A stretch of 51,458 nucleotides of DNA from Betaproteobacteria bacterium (GTDB lineage Bacteria > Pseudomonadota > Gammaproteobacteria > Burkholderiales > Casimicrobiaceae), in contig JADIZG010000026.1 of NCBI GenBank assembly GCA_016704895.1, positions 1 through 51,458 of the forward strand, in the 5' to 3' direction. The translations under genes and the position numbers were made by a program. Numbering within the stretch: position 1 is the first letter of the stretch; every line of letters begins with the position of its first letter. The notes under the pieces were generated by a model. It was not told the origin of the DNA. It did no database searches and saw only the letters and a program-made list of their open reading frames with translations. Below, piece after piece: positions 18,477 to 26,687 of this stretch.

Positions 18477-20285
18477 TCAAGACGTCGAACGGCCCTCGGC
18501 GGGGTTCTCGCCGCCTCCCAGCCATACCGCGGCGCGGACCAGCGACCGGTTCTCGAGCGTGCGCATCCTCGCGGCGAGCTCGTCGTGGCGCGCCTGGAGC
18601 GAGGCGAGCTCCGCGCGCGCGAGCTCGAGCTGCTCCTCGAGGCCGGCCGAGCGGACCGCCGCATCGGTGATCGCGTCGGCCATGCGGTCGGCCTCGGCCG
18701 ACAGGTCGGCGATGCGGCGTTCGCGCTCCTCGATTCCGGCCCGCAGGTCGGCGGCGCGCGCGAGGGCGGCCTCGCGCTCGGCCAGGCGCTCGTCGCCGTC
18801 GCGCCTCAGGCGCTCGAGTGCGCGCAACGCGTCGTCGCGCTCGAAGCGCAGCGCGTCCCCTTCGCGGCGCAGCGCCTCGATCTCGTTGCGATGGTCGGCT
18901 TCCCTGACGTGCAGCGCGTCGGCTTCCGCGGCGAGCCGCGCGCAGTAGTCCTCGCGCGCGACGAGCGCGGCGCGCGTCTCCTCGATCTCGACGGCGAAGC
19001 GCTCGAGATGGTGGCGCGCCGACTCGAACCGGTGCGCGTGGCCGTCGGCTTCGCGGCGCGCCGCCTCGAGCGCGTCGGCGAGCTTGGCGATCGACGCGCG
19101 CTCGTCCGAGAGCTCGCGCTGCGCCTGGCCGAGCTCCGTGCGCAACACGGCTTCCGCCTGCGGGACCTCGGCGAGCGAGGCCGTGATGCGCGCGAGCTCG
19201 CCTCGCGCGGACGCGAGCTCGGCGGTCAGGTGGTCGCGCTCGCGGGCCTGCTCGGCACGCAACGCCTCGATCTGGTCGGTCAGCGCGCTGCGCTCGCCCG
19301 CCTGTTCGGCGCGCATCGCCTCGATCTGGCCGGTCAGCGTGTCGCGCTCGCGCGCCTGCTCGGCGCGCAGGCCTTCCACCTGCGCGGCGAGGGCACGCGC
19401 GTCGCGCGGGGCCGCGGCGAGATCGCGGGCCGCTCGCTCGGCTCGCGCCGCGTGGCCGGCGGCCATGTCGGCGAGCGTCTGCATGCGCGTGCGATCCGCC
19501 TCGATCTCCTGGGCGAGCCAGGGCGGGATCGCGCTCTGGACCGCGGGCCGTGCGGCGAGCGCCAGCGCGTCGACCGAGCGCTTGAGCTCGCCCGAGACGG
19601 TGGACGACAGCCTCCGGTAGCCCGCGTCGAGCGCGGCGTCGAGCCCGGACCCCAGCCCGAGCGGCGGCGGCGCGAGCGTGGGCTGCCTGGCGGCGGGCGG
19701 CGCCTTCGCCGCCACCGCGGCGGGCGGAAAGCGCGTCGCCTGCGCGAGGCGCTTGAATCCGGCAGCCGGGTCGGCGAGGAACGTTTCCTCGGTGACGACG
19801 GTACGCGCGGCGCCGCGCGTCGCCTGCTCGAACTCGACCAGGTGCGCGAGCCACAGCGCCAGCGACTTCTCGGGCGCGAACTGGCGGCGGCGGGCGAGCG
19901 CCGCCGCGGCGCTGCCGGGATGGGTGAGCCACAGGACCGTCGAGAACGGGCGCTCGGCCGCCTCGGCGCGTTCGCGCCACATTGCGACGATGCGCGTCGC
20001 GAGCGGCTCCGCCACCAGCAGCGGCGCATCCGAGGGCATGCGCTCGAGGAACACGTCGATCGCCGCCCGGGCGGCGTCGAGCCCCGGCGCCTTCCCGAGG
20101 CGCGCGGGCATCGGCGCGAGCGAATCCCATCGCATCCCGCACGCCGCAAGCGCGTGCTGGGACACGCCCGCAGGGTCGCCGGCGGGCGGTCCGGCCAGCG
20201 CCGCGCCCGCGCGGACGAGCGCGTCGGCGAGCGCGGACGTGCCGCTCTCGGGCACGCCGAGCAGCAGGAGGACTGGGGAAGCCAT
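18477..20285 (-). CDS. Sulfotransferase-like protein with long C-terminal coiled coil
   Basis: A 602-residue protein. The N-terminal part (about 1-195) looks like a P-loop sulfotransferase: a PAPS 5'-phosphate loop GVPESGTSALADALVRAG and a 3'-phosphate-type region VLWLTHPGSAAAALARR, then ALWLAHLVEFEQATRG. Residues about 230-590 are almost pure heptad-rich coiled coil rich in Ala, Arg and Glu, including three tandem 18-residue repeats. Such proteins occur beside polysaccharide genes. The ATG at 20285 begins the sulfotransferase fold directly. However, the same frame stays open upstream into the remains of an ion channel with no stop codon between, so a fusion product cannot be excluded. Activity on any sugar or other acceptor is inference. 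Confidence 0.72.
   Translation of the reverse strand: MASPVLLLLGVPESGTSALADALVRAGAALAGPPAGDPAGVSQHALAACGMRWDSLAPMPARLGKAPGLDAARAAIDVFLERMPSDAPLLVAEPLATRIVAMWRERAEAAERPFSTVLWLTHPGSAAAALARRRQFAPEKSLALWLAHLVEFEQATRGAARTVVTEETFLADPAAGFKRLAQATRFPPAAVAAKAPPAARQPTLAPPPLGLGSGLDAALDAGYRRLSSTVSGELKRSVDALALAARPAVQSAIPPWLAQEIEADRTRMQTLADMAAGHAARAERAARDLAAAPRDARALAAQVEGLRAEQARERDTLTGQIEAMRAEQAGERSALTDQIEALRAEQARERDHLTAELASARGELARITASLAEVPQAEAVLRTELGQAQRELSDERASIAKLADALEAARREADGHAHRFESARHHLERFAVEIEETRAALVAREDYCARLAAEADALHVREADHRNEIEALRREGDALRFERDDALRALERLRRDGDERLAEREAALARAADLRAGIEERERRIADLSAEADRMADAITDAAVRSAGLEEQLELARAELASLQARHDELAARMRTLENRSLVRAAVWLGGGENPAEGRSTS
19221..19382 (-). repeat. Three tandem 54-bp repeats inside the coiled coil
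   Basis: Three consecutive in-frame 54-bp units encode 18-residue repeats of the form QIEALRAEQARERDHLTA (variants QVEGL..., QIEAM...). The repeat starts are exactly 54 bp apart (Gln codons at 19382, 19328 and 19274 on the minus strand). The unit lengthens the coiled coil and could vary in copy number between strains. Confidence 0.85.
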
Positions 20286-21138
20286 CGATGGCAGGTGGAT
20301 CGCAAGGCGCGTGCCAGCGTCGGTTCCGGTTCGCCCGGCGCGACGCCCGCGAGCCGACACCCAGGGAGGACGAGCCTGGCGCCGCCGCGCCTTGCCCGCG
20401 ACTTCTTCCGGTCCCGATCGCCGGAACCCTGGGACCGCACGCCAGGGCGTCGGGGCTGCTTCGCGCCGCTTCCTGCGCCACTCGATCTCGAGCCCGATCA
20501 GGCGGGCGATCAGCACCGCGATGCAGAGCTGGCCGACGACCGCCTCGAAGGTCGCGAGCGAGCGGGCGTACGGGTGGATCGGCGTGACGTCGCCGAATCC
20601 GGTCGACGTCAGCGTGATGAAGCTGAAGTAGGTGGTCCCGTGCTCCATGGCCGACGCGCTTGCCGGCGCGCCCCCGATCGCGAACGCCCGCGGCAGGTAG
20701 AGGGCGAGCTGCCGGCAGGCCTGCGAGGACCGCAGGCCCTAGCCGCAGGCGCCCATGATCCGGTGCAGGTTGATGCGGCCGTCGCGCGTCGCGCGCTGCA
20801 CGAACAGCGCCCCGAGCGCCGCCGACAGGACCATCACGAGGAGCGCGTCGATCGGCGAGCCCGGTAGCGCTAACAGGCCCCGGGGCGAGGCGGGACACGA
20901 CGGCCAGCACCACCAGGGCGAGCAACGCCTACACGAGCGGCCGAGGCTCGAGGAACAGCGTCGCGCACGCGATCAGGAACACGGCGAAAACGACGTCCAG
21001 CCATCCCGTGGCGATCGCGCCGGCTTCGGCCATCGGATGGACCGCGAACAGGAACAGCGCGAGGATCGCGACCGTGATCGTGAGCCCACCGTCGCTGCGG
21101 ACGAATCGGTAGGCGCGGGCGACGAGCGGAAGCGGCAC
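20286..21138 (-). pseudogene. Broken ion-channel gene
   Basis: Pieces of one two-pore-helix-type ion channel are spread over several frames. The N-terminus (MPLPLVARAYRFVRSDGG plus two membrane helices) reads from 21138 to a TAG at 20931-20929. ALLALVVLAVVSRL then continues past that stop, followed by a shift in a GC-rich run near 20880. The next part (IDALLVMVLSAALGALFVQR, RINLHRIMGACG) ends in another TAG near 20742. The pore region YFSFITLTSTGFGDVTPIHP and a final helix are intact. At least two stops and one shift are needed, so either the gene is decaying or the sequence here is faulty. After the last helix (GLEIEWRRKRR) no stop precedes the sulfotransferase start at 20285. Confidence 0.75.
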
Positions 21139-21154
21139 GGCTGGGGGAAGGGGG

Positions 21155-21228
21155 TGGGCCCGGCTGGGATCGAACCAGCGACCAAACGATTATGAGTCGT
21201 CTGCTCTAACCGACTGAGCTACAGGCCC
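21155..21228 (-). tRNA. tRNA with CAU anticodon, probably tRNA-Ile2 (lysidine type)
   Basis: A complete 74-nt cloverleaf: acceptor GGGCCTG pairs with CGGGCCC, D-arm GCTC...GAGC, anticodon stem GACGA/TCGTT around loop CTCATAA, T-arm GCTGG/CCAGC. The anticodon CAT could mean Met or Ile2. The acceptor pairs C4-G69 and C5-G68 and the ACTCATAATCG anticodon region resemble E. coli tRNA-Ile2, where TilS converts C34 to lysidine so the tRNA reads AUA, while elongator tRNA-Met has U-A pairs there. The discriminator is A and the 3' CCA is not encoded. A minus-strand -10 (TATACT, 21284-21279) lies upstream. Confidence 0.9.
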
Positions 21229-21278
21229 GGTGCGCGTCGAGGCGCGGCGTCACGCGGGCATGACGGGGCGCCGGTCCG

Positions 21279-21284
21279 AGTATA
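21279..21284 (-). promoter_or_regulatory. -10 element TATACT for the tRNA gene
   Basis: On the minus strand TATACT lies about 50 bp before the mature tRNA 5' end and is a near-consensus -10. No clear -35 is seen at 16-18 bp. Confidence 0.45.
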
Positions 21285-21343
21285 GCGAATCGACCGTGCG
21301 CGGGGGCCCCGGACGGTCCGCGTCGGCTAAACTCGCAGGCCAG

Positions 21344-24013
21344 ATGCACCACTACCTGAGGCCGCTGCTCAAGCCCGCCTCGTTCGCGCTGGTCGGCGCG
21401 TCCGAGCGCGCGGGCTCGTTCGGGCGCGTCGTGCTGGAGAACGTCGCGGCCGCCGGCTACACGGGCGAGTTCTACGCCGTCAACCCCGCCCACCGCAAGC
21501 TGCTGGGCCACCGCTCGTGGCGCAGCGTGCACGCGATCGGGAAACCCGTCGAGCTGGTCGTGATCGCCGTGCCCTGCGGCGCGGTCCCCGGCGTGCTCGA
21601 GGATGCGGCGCGCGCCAGGGCGAAGGCCGCGGTCCTGCTCACCTCGGCGCCCGCGGGAGACCAGGCCGAGGCGAAGCGCTGGTCGAAAGAGGTCGCGGCG
21701 ATTGCCGCGAAGCACGGCATCCGTCTTGCCGGACCCGGCGCGTTCGGCGTGATCCGCACCGACATCGGGCTCAACGCGACGGTCTCCGACGTGCCGGTGC
21801 TGCCCGGGAGGCTCGCGCTGGTCGCGCAGTCCGGCGCCGTGTGCACGGCGATGCTCGATTTCGCGTACCCGGGCGGCATCGGCTTCTCGACCGTGCTCTC
21901 GCTGGGCGGCGTGATCGACGTCGACTACGGCGAGCTGCTCGACGCCCTGCTCGCCGACGGGCAGACCGACGGCATCCTGCTCTACGTCGAGCAGGTGCAC
22001 GACGCGCGCCGGTTCATGTCGGCGCTGCGCGCCGCCGCTCGCACGAAGCCGGTCGTGCTGCTCAAGGCGGGCCGCTCGGCCGAGGCCGTCCCGGTGGCGG
22101 GACCCACGCCGGACGCCGTGTTCGACGCCGCGATGCGGCGTGCCGGGACCGTGCGCGTGCGAACCTACACGCAGCTGTTCGCGGCGGCCCGGCTGCTGGC
22201 GTCGGGGCGCATCCCTCGCGGCGAAAGGATCGCGGTGGTCGCGAACGGCCGCGGACCCGCGCTGCTCGCGGCGGACAGCGCGCGCGACGCGGCCATCCCG
22301 CTCGCCGAGTTCGAGCCGTCGACGATCGCGGCACTCGACACGCTCCTTCCCGAGGAGAGCGATCGCGGCAACCCGGTCGACGTGCGCGGCGATGCGCCGC
22401 CCGAACGGTTCGCGGCCGCGGTCGGCGCCGTGATCTCGGATCCCGAGGTCGACGCCGTCATCGCGCTGCACGTCCCGCGCCCGGTGGATCCGCCGACCGA
22501 TGCGGCGCGCGCGGTCGCGGCCGTCGCGCGCGGCTCGCACAAGCCGGTGCTCGGCGCGTGGCTGGGCGCGATCGACCGCCGCGAGGTGCGCGACGCGCTG
22601 GAGGCGGGCGGCATCGCGAACTTCTACACGCCCGAGAACGCGGTCGAGGCGTTCGCGTTCCTCGCGTCCTACCGGCGGCACCAGGAGCTGCTGCTCGAGG
22701 TGCCGCCGCCGATGCCGGATCCGGAACCGGCCGACCTCGCGGTCGTCGCGCGCCTGCGCGACTCGGTCGACGAGCGACGGACGCTGCCGGCGAGCGAGCT
22801 CTCGCATCTGCTCGCGGCGTTCGGACTGCCCGTGCCGAAGATCGAGCGGGCCGACACGCTCGCCGAGGCGCAGGCGATCGCGCGCCGCTTCCGCTATCCG
22901 GTGTCGCTCGCGGTCGACGCGCCGGTGCCGCTGCCGCTCCCCACGCGAGGCCCGATCCCGAACGGCCGCGCGCTGGCGAAGGCCTACGGCCTGCTGCTGG
23001 ACGACGCGCGGACGCTCCTGCACGGGCCGGGATGGGGCGGGCACGTGTTCGTGCGCAAGTCGCCGCGCATCGAGCGGGCGCGGGAGCTCGCGATCGGCGT
23101 CGCGCAGGATCCGGTGTTCGGGCCGGTGATCACCTACGGCACGAGCATTCGCCCGCCGCTTCCCGCCACCGAACGCGCGATCGCGCTGCCGCCGCTCAAC
23201 CGCAGGCTTGCGATCGATCTCGTCACGGGAGCGCGCCGGTTGCGCAATGTCGGCACCGGCGTCGCGAGCGAGGCGGAGCTCGATCCGCTGGTGCGCCTGC
23301 TGCTGCAGCTCTCGGCGCTGGTCTGCGCCTGTCCGTGGGTGCACGAGCTCGAGCTCGACCCGGTGCTCGTCGCGCCCGGGATGGCGGTGATCGGCGCGGC
23401 GCGCATCGTGGTCGACCCGCGGCGCAAGGCGCACCGCGGCTACGGCCACATGGCGATCCACCCGTATCCGACCGAGCTCGAGGGGACGTTCCCGATCAAG
23501 GGAGGCAGGACGCTCGCGGTCCGTCCGATCCGTCCCGAGGACGCCGAGCGGGAGAAGGCGTTCATCGCCGGGCTGTCGGAGGACACGCGCTACTTCCGGT
23601 TCTTCTACCGGCTGCACGAGCTCACGCCGCAGATGCTCGCGCGCTTCACCCAGGTCGACTACGACCGCGAGCTCGCGCTCGTCGCGCTCGCGCCGACCGG
23701 GGCGGGCGACGGCCAGAAGATCGTCGGCGTCGCGCGCTCGATCCGGAACCCCGACGGCGAGAGCGCGGAGTTCGCGGTCGTCGTCGACGACGCGTGGCAG
23801 GGGATGGGCGTGGCGCGCGGGCTGATGCGGCTGCTGATCGACTGCGCGCGCAAGCGCGGGCTCGCGCGGATCGAGGGCGCGGTGCTGCGCGCGAACCACA
23901 ACATGCTGCGGTTCACCCGGTCGCTGGGCTTCTCGATCGCGGACGATCCCGAGGATTCCGAGCAGGTGATCGTCACCCTCCAGCTCTCCGGGGGCGGCAC
24001 GGCGAACGGATAG
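21344..24013 (+). CDS. Pat-type protein acetyltransferase (NDP-forming acyl-CoA synthetase-like domains plus GNAT)
   Basis: An 889-residue protein with the domain order of Salmonella Pat/YfiQ and nearly the same length. Order: CoA-binding domain (FALVGASERAGSFG, about 10-135), succinyl-CoA-ligase-like domain (about 150-470, including LVAQSGAVCTAMLDFA), ATP-grasp-like domain (about 480-700) and a C-terminal GNAT domain (about 715-885; VVVDDAWQGMGVARGLMRLL, the acetyl-CoA loop). Pat acetylates lysines, classically of acyl-CoA synthetases, and so ties carbon flux to acetyl-CoA. This may matter in a strain that activates aromatic acids to CoA esters. The start is ATG 21344, with a TAAACT -10-like element only 11 bp upstream, so the mRNA may be nearly leaderless. 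The open frame further upstream overlaps the tRNA. Confidence 0.87.
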   Translation: MHHYLRPLLKPASFALVGASERAGSFGRVVLENVAAAGYTGEFYAVNPAHRKLLGHRSWRSVHAIGKPVELVVIAVPCGAVPGVLEDAARARAKAAVLLTSAPAGDQAEAKRWSKEVAAIAAKHGIRLAGPGAFGVIRTDIGLNATVSDVPVLPGRLALVAQSGAVCTAMLDFAYPGGIGFSTVLSLGGVIDVDYGELLDALLADGQTDGILLYVEQVHDARRFMSALRAAARTKPVVLLKAGRSAEAVPVAGPTPDAVFDAAMRRAGTVRVRTYTQLFAAARLLASGRIPRGERIAVVANGRGPALLAADSARDAAIPLAEFEPSTIAALDTLLPEESDRGNPVDVRGDAPPERFAAAVGAVISDPEVDAVIALHVPRPVDPPTDAARAVAAVARGSHKPVLGAWLGAIDRREVRDALEAGGIANFYTPENAVEAFAFLASYRRHQELLLEVPPPMPDPEPADLAVVARLRDSVDERRTLPASELSHLLAAFGLPVPKIERADTLAEAQAIARRFRYPVSLAVDAPVPLPLPTRGPIPNGRALAKAYGLLLDDARTLLHGPGWGGHVFVRKSPRIERARELAIGVAQDPVFGPVITYGTSIRPPLPATERAIALPPLNRRLAIDLVTGARRLRNVGTGVASEAELDPLVRLLLQLSALVCACPWVHELELDPVLVAPGMAVIGAARIVVDPRRKAHRGYGHMAIHPYPTELEGTFPIKGGRTLAVRPIRPEDAEREKAFIAGLSEDTRYFRFFYRLHELTPQMLARFTQVDYDRELALVALAPTGAGDGQKIVGVARSIRNPDGESAEFAVVVDDAWQGMGVARGLMRLLIDCARKRGLARIEGAVLRANHNMLRFTRSLGFSIADDPEDSEQVIVTLQLSGGGTANG

Positions 24014-24164
24014 ACCGTCGACCGCGTTGCCGGGGCAGCGCAAGGCGTGCGATGTAGGTCCCGACCGCCACCGGCGGCTCGCAGCACGCGCCCGACGCGC
24101 CCGGTCGAGCTCGTCCACGTCCATGCGCCGATGCCCGCGGCCGTGCCGCGGCGCGCCGGAGCGG

Positions 24165-24743
24165 TCAGCGCGACTTCGCGAACGGCCACATCAGCGCGAG
24201 CGTGTTGTCGCGCATCACGTGGTGATGCCACAGCGCCGCCGCGGCATGCAGGCCGACGAGCGCGTACCCCGCCTGCCCGAGGATCTCGTGGATCTTCTCG
24301 AGCGGCTTGACCCACGACTTGTCGGGGCCGATCGGCATCGGCAACGGGACGCCGGCGAGCGTGATCGGCCGGCCCTCCGCGCTCAGTGCGAGCCAGCCGA
24401 GCATGGGCAGCGCGATCATCAGCGCGTAGAGCGCGACGTGGGCGAGCTTCGCGACCCGTTCCTGCCAGGCGGGCGGCGCAGGCACGATTTCCGGCGAGCG
24501 GGTCGAGGCGCGGGCGAGCACGCGCACGAGCACCGATGCGAGGACCGCGAGCCCGAGGCCGTAATGCCACAGGCGCATCGCGACGCGCTCCGGGCTCCCC
24601 TTCGGGAACAGGTCGCGGAACTCCATCGTCGCGTACGCGCCGGCCATCAGCAGGAACACGAGCCAGTGCAGCACGATGACGCTGACGGCATAGCGCGCCG
24701 GGCGGGAGACGGGAACGGGATCGGTGGAGGGCGGGACGGACAT
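24165..24743 (-). CDS. Cytochrome b561-type membrane protein
   Basis: A 192-residue protein with four hydrophobic segments and the histidines expected of prokaryotic cytochrome b561 (CybB/YodB): VIVLHWLVFLLM, RLWHYGLGLAV, AHVALYALMIALPMLGW and GLHAAAALWHHHVMRD. The bis-haem ligands are probably among these. Such proteins pass electrons between the quinone pool and periplasmic acceptors such as superoxide. The ATG at 24743 gives MSVPPSTDPVPVSRPARYAV; the frame is open much further upstream but that part is antisense to the ChaN-like gene. It is divergent from the ChaN-like gene. Confidence 0.85.
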   Translation of the reverse strand: MSVPPSTDPVPVSRPARYAVSVIVLHWLVFLLMAGAYATMEFRDLFPKGSPERVAMRLWHYGLGLAVLASVLVRVLARASTRSPEIVPAPPAWQERVAKLAHVALYALMIALPMLGWLALSAEGRPITLAGVPLPMPIGPDKSWVKPLEKIHEILGQAGYALVGLHAAAALWHHHVMRDNTLALMWPFAKSR

Positions 24744-24839
24744 GGCGGCGGAACCTGCGGTGCGGTGGCGGCGTGCCGGTCGAATGCTAGTCCCGCCGCG
24801 TCGGGGGGGCAATCGCATGGCGCCGGCGGCGCAGCAGGT

Positions 24840-25679
24840 ATGCTTGCGCGCACGATGTCCCGGACCCACGCGAGTTGCCGCCTGCTGACGACGCTTGCCG
24901 TGGCGCTGGTGCTGGCGGCGTGCGCGGAAACGCCTGCGACGCGGTCCGCCGATGCGGCCGCGTCGCAGGTGCTGCTCCTGGGCGAGGTGCACGACAATCC
25001 TGACGGGCACGCGCGGCGCTACGCGTGGCTCAAGGCGCGCGTCGACGCCGGCTGGCGCCCGGCGATCGCGATGGAGCAGTTCGACCGGGACCGGCAGGCC
25101 GACCTGGATCGCGCGCTCGCCGAGTGCCCCGACGCGGCCTGCGTGATCCGGCGCGCGGAGCCCGCCGGCCAGGGCTGGGAGTGGCCGCTCTACGCTCCGG
25201 TGATCGAGCTCGCGCTCGCCCGCGCGCTGCCGCTGCGCGCGGCGAATCTGTCGCGAGCCGATGCGTCGCGCGTCGTGCGCGAGGGCTACCGCGCCGCGCT
25301 CGACGACGCGACGATCGCCTCGTTCGGCCTCGATCGCCCGCTGCCGCGCGAACTCGCCGACGGGCAGCGGCGTGCGATCGACGAGGGGCACTGCCATCAG
25401 CTGCCGGCGTCGATCGCGGAGGGCATGGTGCGTGCACAGGTCGCGCGCGACGTCTGGATGGCGAAGGTCGTGGTTGCGGAGGCCGCGCGCGGCGAAGGCG
25501 TGGTGCTGCTCGCGGGCAACGGCCACGTGCGCCGCGACCTCGGCGTGCCGCGCTGGCTGCAGGGGACGGCCGGCGCGCGCGCGTTCAGCGTCGGATTCGT
25601 CGAGGAGCCGGCCGACGGCGACTTCGACGAGCGTGTCGCGATCGCGCCGCATCGGCGCGTCGATCCCTGCGCAAAATAG
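24840..25679 (+). CDS. ChaN-family lipoprotein
   Basis: A 279-residue lipoprotein of the haem-binding ChaN/Tiki-like family. The signal sequence ends in a lipobox (LALVLAACAE, Cys near residue 28). The family motif QVLLLGEVHDNPDGHARR follows directly, and AIAMEQFDRDRQADLD and VVLLAGNGHVRRDLG are further family blocks. ChaN binds haem in C. jejuni and is linked to iron use; catalytic activity is unproven. Two ATGs are possible (24840 or 24855, the latter giving MSRTHASCRLL); neither has a convincing ribosome-binding site. It converges with the alpha/beta hydrolase gene. Confidence 0.83.
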   Translation: MLARTMSRTHASCRLLTTLAVALVLAACAETPATRSADAAASQVLLLGEVHDNPDGHARRYAWLKARVDAGWRPAIAMEQFDRDRQADLDRALAECPDAACVIRRAEPAGQGWEWPLYAPVIELALARALPLRAANLSRADASRVVREGYRAALDDATIASFGLDRPLPRELADGQRRAIDEGHCHQLPASIAEGMVRAQVARDVWMAKVVVAEAARGEGVVLLAGNGHVRRDLGVPRWLQGTAGARAFSVGFVEEPADGDFDERVAIAPHRRVDPCAK

Positions 25680-25686
25680 TCCGCTG

Positions 25687-26478
25687 CTACGCAGCGACCC
25701 GCACGACGGCGTCGACGAACGCGCCGGGCTGCTCGGTGTGCACCGCGTGCGCGGCGCCCTCGATCACCGTGAACGCCGCCCCGGGGATGCGGCGGGCGAA
25801 CGCCTCGCATTCCTCCGCCGGATAGAGGATGTCCTCGCGTCCGGCGACGACGAGCGTCGGGACCGCGATCGCGCCGACGTCCGCGCTCCCGTCGTACGCG
25901 ATCACCGCGTCGACCTGCCGACGGAACGCGCGCGCCGATTGCGGCCAGGGATAGTTCAGCGCCCACGCCATGACCGCCTCCGCTTTCGCGGGATCGTCCA
26001 GGAACCGCCTCGTGAAGATCGCGTCGAACAGGCGCCTGAACCAGCGCTCGGCGTCTTCGCCGGCGTCGAGCTTCTCCGCCATCTCCTCGAACGTCGCCGC
26101 GTTGCGCGCGCCGGCGCTCGTGCCGGTCGCGACGAGGACCAGCCGGTCGACGAGGCCGGGATGGCGGGCCGCGAGCCGTTGCGCCACGAATCCGCCCATC
26201 GAGTGGCCGAGCACGCTCGCACGCTCGACGCCGAGATGGCGGAGCAGCGCCGCGCAGTCGTCCGCGATCGCGTCGATCGAGCAGGGGCCGTCCTGCGGGC
26301 GCGTCCGTCCGACACCGCGGTTGTCCGGCATGATCGTTCGGAACCGCGCCGCGAGCGGGGTCGCGACCGGCAGCCACGAGAACGCGTCCGACGCGAGCCC
26401 CGCGACGAGCAGGAGCGGCGGGCCGCTGCCCCGGTCTTCGTAGTGCAGCGAGAGGTCGGGGAGTTCCAACGCGGGCAT
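25687..26478 (-). CDS. Alpha/beta-fold hydrolase
   Basis: A 263-residue single-domain alpha/beta hydrolase. The nucleophile elbow is GHSMGGF (Ser near residue 92), the oxyanion loop region LLVAGLASDAFSW is at about 23-35, the acid is probably in VVAGREDILYPAEE, and the catalytic His lies in EGAAHAVHTEQP near the end. The architecture is that of small esterases, enol-lactonases and haloperoxidase-like enzymes; the substrate cannot be told. It is divergent from the MFS gene. Confidence 0.85.
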   Translation of the reverse strand: MPALELPDLSLHYEDRGSGPPLLLVAGLASDAFSWLPVATPLAARFRTIMPDNRGVGRTRPQDGPCSIDAIADDCAALLRHLGVERASVLGHSMGGFVAQRLAARHPGLVDRLVLVATGTSAGARNAATFEEMAEKLDAGEDAERWFRRLFDAIFTRRFLDDPAKAEAVMAWALNYPWPQSARAFRRQVDAVIAYDGSADVGAIAVPTLVVAGREDILYPAEECEAFARRIPGAAFTVIEGAAHAVHTEQPGAFVDAVVRVAA

Positions 26479-26687
26479 GGGCGGGAGGCGTCGACGCGAC
26501 GCGCAAGTCTAGCGTTTCCCGCGCCCGAACACGACTCACCGCGAGCTTGCCGAGTGGCCGTGGCCCACGCCTCGCCAATGGCCTGCGGCGGCATCGGATA
26601 CACTGGCCGGCCTGCCGCGGGACGCGGTCGTGCGCGGCACGCGCGTCGCGCGCTTCCCCGGGCCCTGCAACGCGCACGCCGAACGCC

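Noticed and set aside
21206..24124. 972-codon minus-strand open frame opposite the Pat-type gene
   Set aside because: Shadow frame; the plus strand encodes a complete multi-domain acetyltransferase and the frame also runs over the tRNA.
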